A stretch of DNA of 64,000 bases from Uranotaenia lowii (GCF_029784155.1 NC_073693.1:143156853-143220852); one strand, 5' to 3'; numbered from the stretch's first letter, positions 11,165-21,707 are shown. A program made the numbers and translations. Notes: generated by a model from the letters alone, not told the origin.

Positions 11165-12488
11165 AATGTTGCCCCTCTCGTCCGTTTTGGTTTTGAATAT
11201 CCATTTACAACCAATGGCCTTCTTCCCTGATGTTGTCCATCTGCGATCGGTACTCCTCGTTCATGGCTGCACGCCACTCGTCTGCGTCTGGCCCACGCAA
11301 CGCCTCGGATGGGCTTCACGGATCAGCAGCTCGAGTTGGATTGGAACACCGACTAGCTTTCAACCCCTGTTGGACGTCACCTGTGCCTGGTGTGCCTCAG
11401 CACACGTTGCCTTGCTGGGTTGACCGTCGTCTTTGAACGGAATTCGAGATGGACCTGTGGAAGTTACGGAAGAAAAAACTTTTCTTGGAAGAATGTAATC
11501 CCGCAACTTGCCTGGCAATGCGCGCTCCCGACCACTGCGCCTCAACACCTGTGACTCGGGTGGATTTGAAGATGATTGTGGGGGGGAGCGTCATAATTGT
11601 CACGTCAGCAACTTCGTGTTCGGACACATCTGCTTCGCTAGTCTCAACCTGAGAATAGTAGTTCGATGCGTCGGATCCGTCGGTTGACACCTCGGAAGAT
11701 TCGTTTTCGGCCAACACGTTCGAAGGTTACTGGAAGTCGAGACGGACCGTCTCTTCGATCGGCACCTCGCCAAAATCGAGATTGACAAACGTTTGGGACC
11801 TCTCCGGTGGATTCGCAGTACTCGTTGATTGCTGACCACCTGATATTGTTGGCTCGAAGAAAAGAACATCTCGACAGGTGTACACATCCTTCTTCACCGG
11901 ATCGAAAAACCTGTACGCTTTGGTTGTTTCGTCGAAACCCAAGAGAATGGCTTCCTTCGATTTGGCATCCCACTTCTTCCGCTTAGGCTTGGGTATGTGT
12001 GCCATCGCCTTGACACCGAACACCCGCACATGGGAAAGATCCGGTTTGCGACCACTCCAGGCTTCCTCTGGAGTCATCGAATGCCCTTTGGTTGGAGACC
12101 GATTGACCAAGTATGTGGCGGTTGCCACAGCTTCGGCCCAAAATTTCTTCGGAAGGAAGATCCGCCTGGAACAGCAGACAACGTGCCCACTCGACGATGG
12201 TGCGGTTCAACCGCTCGGCCAGACCATTTTGTTGTGGTGTGTAATCAGTGGACGTCTGATGCACAATCCCTAATGTACGCAAGAGATTCAGAAACGAGTT
12301 ATTTCGATACTCCTTACCATTATCCGTCTTCAGCGTCTTCAATTTACGCCCCGTTTGCCTCTCAGCTTTAGCACGGAACTGATTGAAAGCCTTCGTCACC
12401 TCGGTTTCGGATTTTTGATTCAGAAAATAGATCAAGATACGCCTCGTCTTGTCGTCGATAAAGGACACATAATACCGATGACCTCCGA
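11165..12488 (-). pseudogene. Copia integrase core and linker, frameshifted
   Basis: Two overlapping minus-strand frames hold the integrase. The first (12468-11983) starts MSFIDDKTRRILIYFL and carries LKTDNGKEY with the catalytic D, then TPQQNGLAERLNRTIVE with the catalytic E. The second (12128-11727) continues with NRSPTKGHSMTPEEAW, VRVFGVKAMAHIPK and KEAILLGFDETTKAYRF, typical of the copia integrase C-terminal region. The change of frame near 12100 is a frameshift. The linker to the reverse transcriptase (about 11717-11165) is fragmented across frames. Confidence 0.85.
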
Positions 12489-12496
12489 CCGATGGC

Positions 12497-13292
12497 CAGG
12501 GGTGTTATACTCCTCAAAACAGCACAATGTGTTCTAAAAGCACAATGTGAACGCAAGCTTTCTAGAACTGCGCGCACGGCGATAGAATATCTACTGCTCG
12601 CTCTCTTACTGCGCGCCGATAACCGGATTTTCTGAGAGGTTTCTCACAATGCTGAAAAACACAATGAGCTGATCCACTCTGCTCAATGTGCTGCTCAATG
12701 TGAACTCTGGCTTTCGAAATTTGCCAAGCACGCTTCTTCGTTTTATTTTTTCTTCTCATCAGTAGAAAACAAAAACGATCACCGTTCGTCCAGTCCGGCA
12801 CGAAGACACACCGCTTGCTTGCAAGGAAGAAAATAACTCATAAACTAGCAACAGCAACAACACAAAAGAAATTCGGTTGGACTCGGCCTGCCGGCTGCCG
12901 AGCAGCGATGTCACGAAAATCTGTTTATAATTCTGTTAAATTGTACACGTATGGACGAAGATCAGACTCATTTATGATACAGATTTTTTTTTTGTGGCAA
13001 CGGTGTTCGGCAGCCGGCAGGCCGAGCCCGCCCAAATTTCGGCTTTGTTGTTGCTGTTGCTTGTTTATTGGGAAAGAATTCGCTTTCGTTTGTTGAATTC
13101 AGCGTTGTGGTGGTATACTGGTACACATTGTGCAGCTCAATGTGCTGAGGGCTATCGTTGCGTAGCACAGTGATTTGCTTCGATGTGGCACATTGATGGA
13201 CAGCTAGCTCAGTCAGTGCTCGGTTTTGCTCTCTCAATGTGCTATGGCAAAAATGCACATTGAGCTCATTGTGTGAGCGAATGACACCCCTG
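12497..13292. mobile_element. hAT-like foldback MITE, 796 bp, 8-bp duplication
   Basis: The ends are CAGGGGTGTTAT (12497 on) and the complement of CAGGGGTGTCAT (to 13292). They are flanked by CCGATGGC at 12489-12496 and 13293-13300. Inside are inverted blocks around 12848-12908 and 12998-13062 (shared CGGCCTGCCGGCTGCCGA), forming a foldback with a centre near 12.95 kb. No transposase. The insertion splits the copia integrase. Confidence 0.85.
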
Positions 13293-13300
13293 CCGATGGC

Positions 13301-14058
13301 TGCTCCATTGGTCTGCAAATGTCGGAATGAACTAATTCCAACACCTCGGATGCTCGATGACCTTGCTTGGGGAACGGAAGTCGGGACTGCTTACTTATAG
13401 CACAGATCTGGCACTGCTCATCTTGCTGCTCGTTGAAATCGACACCGGATGCTATACCTTGTTTGAGCCGTTTTAAACTTTCAAAGTTTAAATGACCCAT
13501 CCTGCGATGCCACGTGTCGATGTTTGCTTTTGCACACGTCAGCGCCGTTCGCTCCTTGGATTCGTCGAATCGAAAGAGCCCTCTGGTTACATCGTGGCTG
13601 CCGGTCGCAATCACTTCACCAGACGGATCAATCACTTTCACACCCCTTTCCTGGAATCGGACTTCGTGACCACGCTGAACAATTTGGCTAACAGAAAACA
13701 AATTGTTGGACATCTCCGGGATATACTTCACGTCGTTCACTTGAATTGAATCGCCTGGTTGACACGTGGGTTTCAATCCCACCGCCCCGCTTGCTACGAT
13801 TTTCATTGCACCTTTATCGGCTGCTATGACGACACCGCTCGCTGTTTGGGGGTTGCTTAGCAATCATTCGCTTTTCGTGTAGTGGTCCGATGCACCCGAA
13901 TCGAAGATCCAACCTTCGTCTTCTCCCTTGTGGCCAGTTGACAGAACCGAACAGAACACCGATTGCCGGGCGGAACACTCCTTGGCAAGGTGCCCGAACT
14001 TGCTGCAACGTTTGTACTTCGGTCCCTTCGGTTTGTCTGATGGAACGTCGTTTTTCAC
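13301..14058 (-). pseudogene. Copia zinc knuckle, protease and GAG-pre-integrase region
   Basis: From right to left (minus strand) the sequence encodes a CCHC-like knuckle (CSKFGHLAKEC), the aspartic protease motif WIFDSGASDHYT, then YIPEMSNNLFSVSQIVQRG and the pre-integrase HRRMGHLNFESLKRL with CQICAISKQSRLPF. This is the normal order in copia polyproteins. The two parts are in different frames around 13863, so there is at least one frameshift. The left end is cut by the hAT-like MITE and the right end by the 570-bp TIR element. Confidence 0.85.
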
Positions 14059-14061
14059 TTG

Positions 14062-14631
14062 GGGGCTGTTCACAAGTTACGTAAGCACATAGGGAGGATG
14101 GGGGGGTTTCACATTTGCTTACGATCTCTTACTAGGGGGGTAGGGGGGGTATCCCAAAATCTTACGTAAGAAATGTTACATTTAAAATTCATCACAGCCA
14201 CAGCCATACGAAACCATATTACTCAGGTTTTGCGTTGTGCACCACGATTTGAATCCATCACATTTCGAAAATTACTTCATCCAGAAAAAAAATCTTTAGA
14301 AATCTATATAAGGCGATTTAAATAATGAATTTCTAGACACTTTTTCCAGTGGTAGACACTAACAACTCTAAATTTTACAAACGATTTACCAAAAAAAAAT
14401 CTCAAAACTTTATCGTTTACCGCTGAATGAGTCTGACCTTTTAGATTAGTTGACAACGTGATTGTCGTTAAACATTTTTTCCCCAATTCTAGAATTATAG
14501 AATGATATTTTTTCAAGATTTTTATGATTCTCAGGTATAAAATATAACAAAAATCTTACTTTGTCTTACCAGGGGGGGAGGGAGGGTTGAAAATTTCCAA
14601 AATCGTGCTTACGTAATTAGTGAACGGCCCC
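14062..14631. mobile_element. 570-bp TIR element, TTG duplication
   Basis: The ends are GGGGCTGTTCACAAGTTACG and the complement of GGGGCCGTTCACTAATTACG. They are flanked by TTG at 14059-14061 and 14632-14634. G-rich runs (14097-14150, 14570-14590) lie just inside both ends. No coding capacity. A 3-bp duplication with G-rich ends is compatible with PIF/Harbinger, but the superfamily is uncertain. Confidence 0.7.
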
Positions 14632-14634
14632 TTG

Positions 14635-14990
14635 CCGCTGTCGGGGGGGAAACTTTTTTTCTTCCGATGAATGCCGTTCGCTCGCTTGATTGATGCACCT
14701 CCTTAAGCAACTTCGTCTTTATGCTATCACCAGTAATGGCTGTCCCCGAGTTTTCCAGAGCCATAATCATTGGTCGGTACTCTTCTGAGAGACCAGCCAA
14801 CAGCAACGTGCCGATCCATTCTTCGGAAATTTCAAATCCCACGCCCCGGAGTTGGTGTGCGGTTGACACAATTTTGTTAACGTAGGTGTCAATCGAGTCG
14901 CACGTGGCCAGTGAAGTAGTGATCAGCTTCCGCAAGAGCGCAACTCGTCGGTTCAACCCGTTGTCTTCGAACGCTGCCTCCAGCTTCGCC
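14635..14990 (-). pseudogene. Copia gag, central part
   Basis: The frame begins VWAKLEAAFEDNGLNRRV, continues with LRKLITTSLATCDSIDTYV and LLAGLSEEYRPMIMALENS, and ends at the TIR element. This is the UBN2-type capsid region of copia gag. Its upstream part continues across element E6 at 16588-16629 (DARTAREV), and the TGG codon is re-formed when E6 and one copy of its CA duplication are removed. Confidence 0.85.
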
Positions 14991-15325
14991 CACACGCTCT
15001 TTTTTTTTAAAAATTAAGTATGACCGAGGTTTAAAACATAGTTCGATTCTATGAACTTAAAGTTAAGTACCCTTTTTCCTCCTTGCGATGGATCAAAACG
15101 GAGTTCGAACTGCAAACTCAAAATTGATCCCTTTTTTTCCTTCGGCGAGGGAGCAAAGCTGAGTTCGACCTTATTAACTGAAAATTGAACTCTCTTTGTT
15201 GGACTGAAAACACTTAGCGAGTTCAGTCCGAACCGGAACAGCAACCAACGAACACGTCGCAAAATTTTGTCGTTCCGGAACAATTACCGGAAGACTATGA
15301 AGGAACTTCATAATGGAATGCATGT

Positions 15326-15523
15326 TCACCGTGTCAGCGTAAAATTTTTTCCGTCATTGTCGTCATATGGGAGCGGCTTGGAATGTCCGGAAACTTCCGG
15401 AAGTTGTTTACTTCCCGTGGGAAGTAACATCCGGAAGTTTCCTTTGACCGGGAGTGTCAAAACTTTCCACCGCTCTGTAATTGCAATGCAATTTACCGGA
15501 ACAGCAACATCCGAGTACAACAA
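15326..15523 (-). CDS. Short protein-like ORF in element E6
   Basis: The minus-strand frame starts MLYSDVAVPVNCIAI at 15523 and ends DDNDGKNFTLTR at a TGA. It has 65 codons, is rich in charged and polar residues, and contains no stop. No domain is recognised. A plus-strand ORF (15267-15530) overlaps it and starts at a non-ATG codon. No AATAAA follows nearby, so evidence for expression is weaker than in the other elements. Confidence 0.25.
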   Translation of the reverse strand: MLYSDVAVPVNCIAITERWKVLTLPVKGNFRMLLPTGSKQLPEVSGHSKPLPYDDNDGKNFTLTR

Positions 15524-15559
15524 ATTTTAATCATCCTTTAATTCCCTGAAAATAAGCTA

Positions 15560-16428
15560 CACCGAAAAATTTTTTCACATTAGCGCTACGTGAAAATGTA
15601 CATGGATTTTTGCCACCATGAAAATCACGTGGAACCTACGTGAATTTCAGGTAGCAAACAGAGCTCGCGCAGCAAGACGAATTCACGTAGCTTTCATATG
15701 AGTTGTATGTGAAAAAAAACGTAGATAGAATGTGAAAAGGGATTCGTTCTGCTACGTGCGATTTACGTAGATTTCATTAAAATTTGAACGTTATGAGTTC
15801 TTTTCGGATCTTATAAATAAAAAAATGTATTGATGTTGCAGGACATTTTATTATTTCCAATAGTAAATACTTAAAATTTGCACTTCAATTATTATTTTTA
15901 ACACTTATCACTATTGAACTTCACTTACCTATATAAAAAAAAGTAAATCGTTGTGAAATTGGTTGTTGGGTTGCTCCATAGTGTTTGTCTGGCCGTCCTT
16001 CCAATTCCAAATTCTGTAAAAAATAGCAGAATATTTAAATGACGAATACAAAAACAAATGTTTACTACTCACGTTAATTCAGCATCTCCATCACGTAGAA
16101 TTTCTCTTTTTGCTAGCACCAACCGTTGGATCCGCGCCATATTCGATACTGAATTCTTTCACATAGATTTTACGTGAATAAGCTTTTCAGAGGTACGTGA
16201 ACATCACATAGAATGCACCAAATCCCTTTGTACTTGGCGGATCGCTAGATTTTCACGTAAATCGAATGTGTCTTTGTTTTGACAGCAAAAGGCTATGTGA
16301 ATTTCACGTACGGACCAAGTGAATTTGTAATAGTTCTTAAGTGATTCATGTAAGTCAAGCAAAAATTCACGTAATGAGCGCCTACGTGAAAATCCAGGTG
16401 AATTTAACGTTTTCTTTTCGGCTGAGTG
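15560..16428 (-). mobile_element. CAC...GTG element E2 (869 bp) with mini-gene, TA duplication
   Basis: It starts CACCGAAAAATTTTTTCAC and ends with the complement of CACTCAGCCGAAAAG, between TA dinucleotides (15558-15559, 16429-16430). Both ends are packed with TTTCACGTAAA/CTACGTGAAAAT motifs in both orientations (15580-15780; 16160-16410). The element at 31834-33999 uses the same motif. It lies within E6, so it is younger than E6. Confidence 0.75.
15929..16140 (-). CDS. Two-exon mini-gene in element E2, about 50 aa
   Basis: The minus-strand exon 16140-16073 begins at an ATG (MARIQRLVLAKREILRDGDA) and ends at a strong donor (AAC, then GTGAGTAG). The acceptor TTTTTTACAG leads into 16013-15929, which continues the same frame (IWNWKDGQTNTMEQPNNQF) to a TAG. 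Phase agrees: two bases on the left, one on the right. AATAAA follows at 15852-15847. A perfect donor GTAAGTG directly follows the stop, so a further exon is possible. No domain is recognised. All splice sites are read from sequence only. Confidence 0.4.
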
Positions 16429-16587
16429 TACCCTCGAAAAAAAGGATAAATTCGAGTTCGGCTGCCGAACTTAGTATCAGAACTTAGTTTTACTATTGCC
16501 CAGTCAAACTCAAAGTTGAGGGATGCCACCGAAGTGCTGTTTTGAACCAAAACTACTTAATTTTGAGTTTAAAAAAAAGAGCGTGCA

Positions 16588-16629
16588 CACTTCTCTCGCC
16601 GTCCTCGCGTCCTGCACGTGGACGTAATT
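16588..16629 (-). pseudogene. Copia gag fragment between two insertions
   Basis: A 42-bp scrap encodes VHVQDARTAREV on the minus strand. It links the N-terminal gag piece (right of the LTR element) to the central piece (left of E6). It fits the DA.TA.E. motif of copia gag. Confidence 0.7.
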
Positions 16630-16634
16630 GATAG

Positions 16635-16862
16635 TGTGGTACCCTCCTTTCAGTCCACTCGTAACACCTTGTACACTACAGGACCACTCAACATAGTATA
16701 TTTACTAGTTCCTGGCTGCTACCCTATTCTGCGTGCCACTCACACAATGCACTCCACTTTCGACCATGTTGAACCATTGCTCTCTATGCCTGGAGTGTCG
16801 TCATATAAAAGTTGTTCGTATGCCTAATAGTTTTCCATAGCTTGTATTCACATATCACCACA
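16635..16862 (-). repeat. LARD-like element 3' LTR
   Basis: A 228-bp repeat flanked on the left by the target duplication GATAG. It matches the 20761-20988 copy base for base as far as could be checked by eye. The purine tract lies just inside at 16863-16873 (read on the minus strand). Confidence 0.85.
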
Positions 16863-19843
16863 TCTCCCTTTTTATAAAGATTGAAATGTGAATATCCTCC
16901 GATGTAGTACAAAACTCCAACATCACCATCGTTAAGTAAAACAAGATGTTTGAAATAACTGTGTCCCGAAACTGAGGAATTACCCAACACGTTTATGCGT
17001 GTTGGACACTCAGTGTCATACTCGAGGAAAACGTTCCAACTGCCAATGTTCGTGGCTGCCCAATCACTCAAATATCTCACGAGATCCTCGTGCTATTCCC
17101 CATTGGCAAGGTACCTACATGTGCAGAAAAAGGAACAACGAATTTCAATATCTGAAACAACACTCAACGCATTTATCTTCTTTCGATTTTTTCAACAATC
17201 CTGAAGATGGCCTCATTTCCTTCCAGAGTCCTCTCGCCAGTGATTGCCACTTCGAAATCGGCTTGACAAAAGGATTTTTATTACATCCCAGCATAATCAA
17301 ATCTTAACTCGAAAACGCCGCTTCTATACTCTCTGATATTATGACTGTTAAGCTAACAGTTGAATAGTTGGTTTTAACCCTTTTTTTTACGCCTAAGAGA
17401 GTAACGAAGTTGGACTAACCTCCAGATCCTGAGCGCGTAACCGACAGATACCGTAAGGCAAACAAGTAGAAAACAGAAAAGAAGGCAAGGCATCCATAAC
17501 CAGCTTCGCAAAACCTCATGAATGAAAACTAAGGATGGACTTCGATGTCTTCGACCTGTCTACAAGGTCAGCATTCTAATTTTGCTATCCACCTCAACGG
17601 CTTTTAGAAAAAAACAATAGTTTTAAAATGATCCGACATCCAGGCCTATTTACTTGCGTCTAACGATCAACCCATTGAATAAGCGGGATCGCTTATCATC
17701 TTATATGTTAAATCTGTGTATGTGTGTATGTCGAATTTGTGGGCTAAGGTCGTAATGCATTTCCCCGTTCTAGTGGTCGAATCTTGACCCTTACACATGG
17801 AACGACCGACACCATGAAGATAATTCGAACAGAAAGTATACTCAGGAATAGCTTTCTTATTACCTGCTGACTCACCAAAAGACAATTCCTGCTTTCCCTC
17901 GCCGCTTCTCTCAACAACCATCTATCCAATCAAAACACATTAAACAAAAGGACTCCGTCACTTTGTTAAAAGTTGAAAAACTTGCTACACGCAACGTCGT
18001 GTTGTTCTTCAGCCACAATTTCCTTCTTTGTGCTTTCTAATCATAGAGAAGTCTGAGCGAGTCAATAAGTCTTTTCTTGCTTGCGAAAATATTCACTGTA
18101 TCGGCAACTCTCAAATGGAAACCAATACTAAGTACGGAGCAACAGTTCCATGGAGTTCAACGCAACACTAGTGCGGAGCTTGTTAGTTAAAGAGACTACA
18201 TACATGTTTACATACTCGTCCTCAGAACAACTTATCAATATACAATCCTCATACAAGGACATGCTTCCCCGACCTCCCGGGTAAACAAACACGATCACAC
18301 ATTCCTCGCTCTCTCAGAAAGTTTTGTATCTTATACATTTGTTTTCTCCCCTCGTTCAGTGTTGCACTTAACTTGATAAAAACAAATACAAATCGAGCCT
18401 AGTGTATTGCTACCTCACTCATTCATACGCTCTCTAGCAACATTGACAAAATTTCCAGAGCACTACCGCCCGATAGCAGTGCGACACCAGTGCAACACTG
18501 CCCGAATAAACAAACAAGATGGCAGCACTTAGTGGTGCACCAGTGCAACACTCGGAATTAACCAATACGGTATAAGCATCTTCCAAAATCTAGTAACTTG
18601 TTGATCATTTCGTGGCGCTTCATCACTTCTGGTGATATTCATAATATCAAGTCACGTTCCAGAAAATAAGCTTACAAACACCGAGAAACATTTCGATCCG
18701 AGGACTAAACACCGCTTATGCATATAATTAGTCTTCGCTGGTCGCTCACAGAAACATTTTTCATCATCCAAACAACAACAAACAAGCTTCTCAACCGTGT
18801 TCGAAATCATGAAACTTTGAGATTGGCTATTTACCTACAGAGTAAATCAGTATCTGCACCATTTCTTCACTCCAGAACCGATAGTGGATGATAGTTTAGA
18901 AAATATAACTGATATCCTCAAATATATTTGGTTCCACAGAGTCATTAGTTGACTGCGTAAATATTTTTCCAAGTGTTTCTGCCCTTACCTTTATTCAGAC
19001 TGATATCTTTACAATGTCTCCTCCACATCTGAAACCACTCTCACTGTATAAAACTCTGACCTCTGAACGTCCACGCCCGCCATGAATGGTCCCGAGCTCA
19101 CTATGGTAAATGCTTACGACCAGAAACACTCCGACTTGTTCTGTGTTGACCGTTGTATTTTAAAAACAACGATTAAATCATCGAGTCTATTTTAAAAATC
19201 TCCTGAAAACCGACCCCAAAACTGCCAATACAATTGGCTACTCTCCTTTTCTTCTTTATCAGACGCTTTTCGATTTGAGAATCCTACAACCCTCAAAGAA
19301 GAAACGAATCTAGACTAATTCTCTAAAATAACTTCTGCAATTATTTTTTTTTTATATATATATATTTTCTGAAAACTGGAAGCGAAAAAAAATCTATACT
19401 TTAATTTTATATGTTTACCAATATCATCACCCCCTAAAGAAACTGACGTGCTCAAAATAATGAATTCTAAAATATTCAGATATGCATGAACTTTATAGTT
19501 TTAAGTATCTCTATAACCAAACAATCAATCAATCATAAAGAAAATTTTAAAATCTCTTACGCGATTCAAGTTTTAGTGAATCAAAAACACCAAATTTGTT
19601 GAATTTAATCTATTTTATTAATCGTCTTCCGTGTTTTCTGGAATTTCGTTTAGAACTTGAGACATACAATCCTCAAAAAAGGTACTATTATTCAATTACA
19701 ATTATTTTCCTGTTAATGAATACCCTCTTTCTGCTTTTGAGTTTGAGAATTTCACCATTCACCATCTCTAAAAAACTACATTTGTACTTTTACTCCTCTT
19801 CTACCTTTTTCTTCTGTATACTAACTTGAGCTGGATCCAAACC

Positions 19844-20095
19844 TCTCACAGGATAATTCCTGTCACCCTGCACGGTACAACATACCGGCCAATTGATCTG
19901 CCTCTCTCGGCCCAGATCTCTCACAGGACGTTTCCTGTCACCCTGCACGGTACAACATATGTATCGGCCAAAAACAATCCTCACAATTGTTTACTTCGCG
20001 AAAAATTCGCTCCCTGCACGATACCCATATGTATCGGCCAAAACAATCCTCACAATTGTTTACGTCGCGAAAACTTCGCTCCCTGCGCGGTATAA
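19844..20095. repeat. Short tandem repeats inside the LARD-like element
   Basis: A block TCCTGTCACCCTGCACGG occurs twice at 74-bp spacing (19844-19884, 19918-19960). It is followed by two copies of a 70-bp unit starting CATATGTATCGGCC (19956-20025, 20026-20095). The units share CACAATTGTTTAC and CGCTCCCTGC. Reiteration of this kind in an untranslated interior could hold packaging or priming signals, but that is speculation. Confidence 0.7.
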
Positions 20096-20734
20096 ACACC
20101 GGCCATGCAATTTGTTTTTTTATTTTTTCTTTTCACACTCGATCGATATGTCGCATCCTAACCCTAATGCCTTCCGCAGTACCCACAACGCAACCTGTAT
20201 TCACTTTTACTTATAGTGTTTTCGTTTATTAGCAGTGGTAACCTAGTTATGCACGGGTTTGCCCTAACTGCTGTTATTGTGTTCATTTATTAATTTAGAA
20301 GCCCACTAGCTTTGCCCCGCGCCAGTGGAGAAAACGAAAACGGCATAAGGTGGTAGCCTAGCCAAAATGCGTCGCGAAAATGTTCTGTAGTCACTTTTGT
20401 CATGGTAGCTATGTTTACGAAGGAAAACTTGACTACTATCTTTGCAACGGTTCTTTCTCATCATCTCTCTTTCCATCTCATTTCCCACTTCGTACTGGCC
20501 AATATCACACACCATCAACAGGTTCAGTACATAGGGTACGCAGGAAATAAGCCATGAAGTGCCGAATTAAGGAGCAACTTCCTTAATTCTCTCAAATATT
20601 TCAACGAATCATGATTAGATCGTCGCAACCACACGACATGATGGACCTCCATGGTCTTAGCTGTCTTCGAAAAAACACAATGCAAATAACAACAAACACA
20701 CGCGATTCAATTGGATTCAAAAATATCAGTCTTA

Positions 20735-20760
20735 CCTGAATCCCATCCTCGTCGCCAATT
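20735..20760 (-). other. Putative primer-binding site of the LARD-like element
   Basis: Directly after the 5' LTR (minus strand) the sequence is AATTGGCGACGAGGATGGGA. TGGCGAC-type sites occur at this position in several LTR retrotransposon families. The tRNA was not identified. The site fixes the orientation of the element. Confidence 0.5.
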
Positions 20761-20988
20761 TGTGGTACCCTCCTTTCAGTCCACTCGTAACACCTTGTAC
20801 ACTACAGGACCACTCAACATAGTATATTTACTAGTTCCTGGCTGCTACCCTATTCTGCGTGCCACTCACACAATGCACTCCACTTTCGACCATGTTGAAC
20901 CATTGCTCTCTATGCCTGGAGTGTCGTCATATAAAAGTTGTTCGTATGCCTAATAGTTTTCCATAGCTTGTATTCACATATCACCACA
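20761..20988 (-). repeat. LARD-like element 5' LTR
   Basis: A 228-bp repeat ending at the right target duplication GATAG (20989-20993). In minus orientation it contains TTTTATATGACGAC, a possible TATA region for the element promoter. Confidence 0.85.
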
Positions 20989-20993
20989 GATAG

Positions 20994-21160
20994 GATTCAA
21001 CAGCAAAATTATTTTCGCTCGAGCCCTCCGATCCTTGCGCGGATCCGCATTCGGTATCGTCCCGTCTTCCAGCGGAATCGGCTTGACGACTTCCCAAAGC
21101 TCTTCTAGCTCGAGGAAAGTTTTCACAGCAAATTTCCGCGTGGTCCAATTTTCACGCCCC
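20994..21160 (-). pseudogene. Copia gag N-terminal part
   Basis: The minus-strand frame encodes ENWTTRKFAVKTFLELEEL, WEVVKPIPLEDG, then DPRKDRRARAKIILLLNPI before the LTR element cuts in. This matches the copia gag N-terminal domain, where NW..WKFAVK....LEELW is typical. No start codon remains; a TAA lies just upstream of the frame. Confidence 0.8.
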
Positions 21161-21178
21161 GCTTTAACTTGTTAAAAC

Positions 21179-21192
21179 CTGGGCCCATAGCC
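21179..21192 (-). other. Copia primer-binding site
   Basis: The minus-strand sequence GGCTATGGGCCCAGG lies just inside the 5' LTR. It resembles the copia primer site that pairs with an internal part of initiator tRNA-Met (TATGGGCCCAG). Confidence 0.6.
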
Positions 21193-21196
21193 TATT

Positions 21197-21326
21197 GGAT
21201 ATTGGGAGCCGTAAAAGAACACGTCGTGTCAGCTTGGAAGTTACAGTTAAAGCGACTGATTTTATTTAAACTAATTTACAGATTGCTATGATTGCTTATT
21301 CAATAATTCGCCTACTGCGTCTAACA
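21197..21326 (-). repeat. Copia 5' LTR remnant
   Basis: On the minus strand the LTR starts TGTTAGACGCAG at 21326 and matches the 3' LTR to about 21240. The sequence continues to near the primer site, so this LTR may be longer (about 130 bp) than the matching part of the 3' copy. Confidence 0.6.
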
Positions 21327-21329
21327 GTT

Positions 21330-21690
21330 ACCATATAAGCGCTGCGACACGGCTAATACCAACGTCACAATTGCAGACACCCACCGAAATAGAAGGAAAG
21401 TGTCCGTCTTGTACGAGAAAAATGTTATTACCATAGAAACAGAGATGGCGCGTTTAATTCATTTTTCTACCCAAGACACCTCCATAATGTTAGTTGCGCT
21501 CTGAAGAGGCAGCGCTGTAGCGATCTATATAGAGACATGCAAATCTTACAGGGGTGAGCTTAAGGGCACGAAAATTTGTAAATATTTTGTAATTCGTAAA
21601 ATCGATACGATGTAAAGAAGGTCTCTTAAGAACTAGCAAAAATAAACAATTTTGGGATCAACGCAAAACGACTGGTTGTTTGTTTTTATC
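21330..21690. other. Intergenic, no gene recognised
   Basis: Short non-coding gap between the copia element and the presumed Bag6 3' end. No repeat ends or ORFs with motifs were seen. Confidence 0.4.
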
Positions 21691-21707
21691 AGTTTTGTCA
21701 ATCTGTT

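Larger units (their letters stand above)
14993..16585. mobile_element. CAC...GTG element E6 (hosts E2), CA duplication
   Basis: The ends are CACGCTCTTTTTTTTTAAA and the complement of CACGCTCTTTTTTTTAAAC. The 2-bp duplication CA (14991-14992, 16586-16587) is verified because its removal restores the copia gag frame. Both subterminal regions carry arrays of an AACTCAAA/GAGTTCGAAC-type motif (15040-15200; 16450-16570). It shares the CACGCTC terminus with the element at 34023-35198. About 870 bp of it is a nested second element. Confidence 0.75.
16635..20988 (-). mobile_element. Non-coding LTR retrotransposon derivative (LARD-like), 4,354 bp, young
   Basis: Two 228-bp direct repeats (16635-16862, 20761-20988) begin TGTGGTACCC and end ATCACCACA. 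By eye they are identical. The 5-bp duplication GATAG flanks the element (16630-16634, 20989-20993). In minus orientation the right LTR is followed by AATTGGCGACGAGGATGGGA, which resembles a primer-binding site, and the left LTR is preceded by a purine tract (AAAAAGGGAGA), so the element points left. The LTR has a TATA-like TTTTATATGAC in this orientation. The 3.9-kb interior has no gag or pol. It would have to be moved by a relative's proteins. It is inserted in copia gag. Confidence 0.85.
9725..21326 (-). mobile_element. Copia (Ty1/copia) LTR retrotransposon, decayed and split by at least five later insertions
   Basis: Minus-strand order: 5' LTR remnant (21326-21240), primer-binding site (21192-21179), gag (pieces at about 21160-20994, 16629-16588, 14990-14635), zinc knuckle and protease (14058 on), pre-integrase, integrase, reverse transcriptase and RNase H (ending 9827), 3' LTR remnant (9814-9725). 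Insertions: 16635-20988 (LTR element), 14993-16585 (E6, itself holding E2), 14062-14631, and 12497-13292. Removing them gives roughly 4.4 kb of copia sequence. Several frame breaks and an in-frame TAG near the end show it is dead. Confidence 0.9.

Noticed and set aside
10802..12537. Several plus-strand ORFs
   Set aside because: Antisense shadows of the copia reverse transcriptase and integrase, which carry the recognisable motifs.
16863..20760. Coding capacity (gag/pol) in the young LTR element
   Set aside because: The longest frames are about 100 codons, overlap on both strands, and lack protease, reverse transcriptase, integrase or zinc-knuckle motifs.
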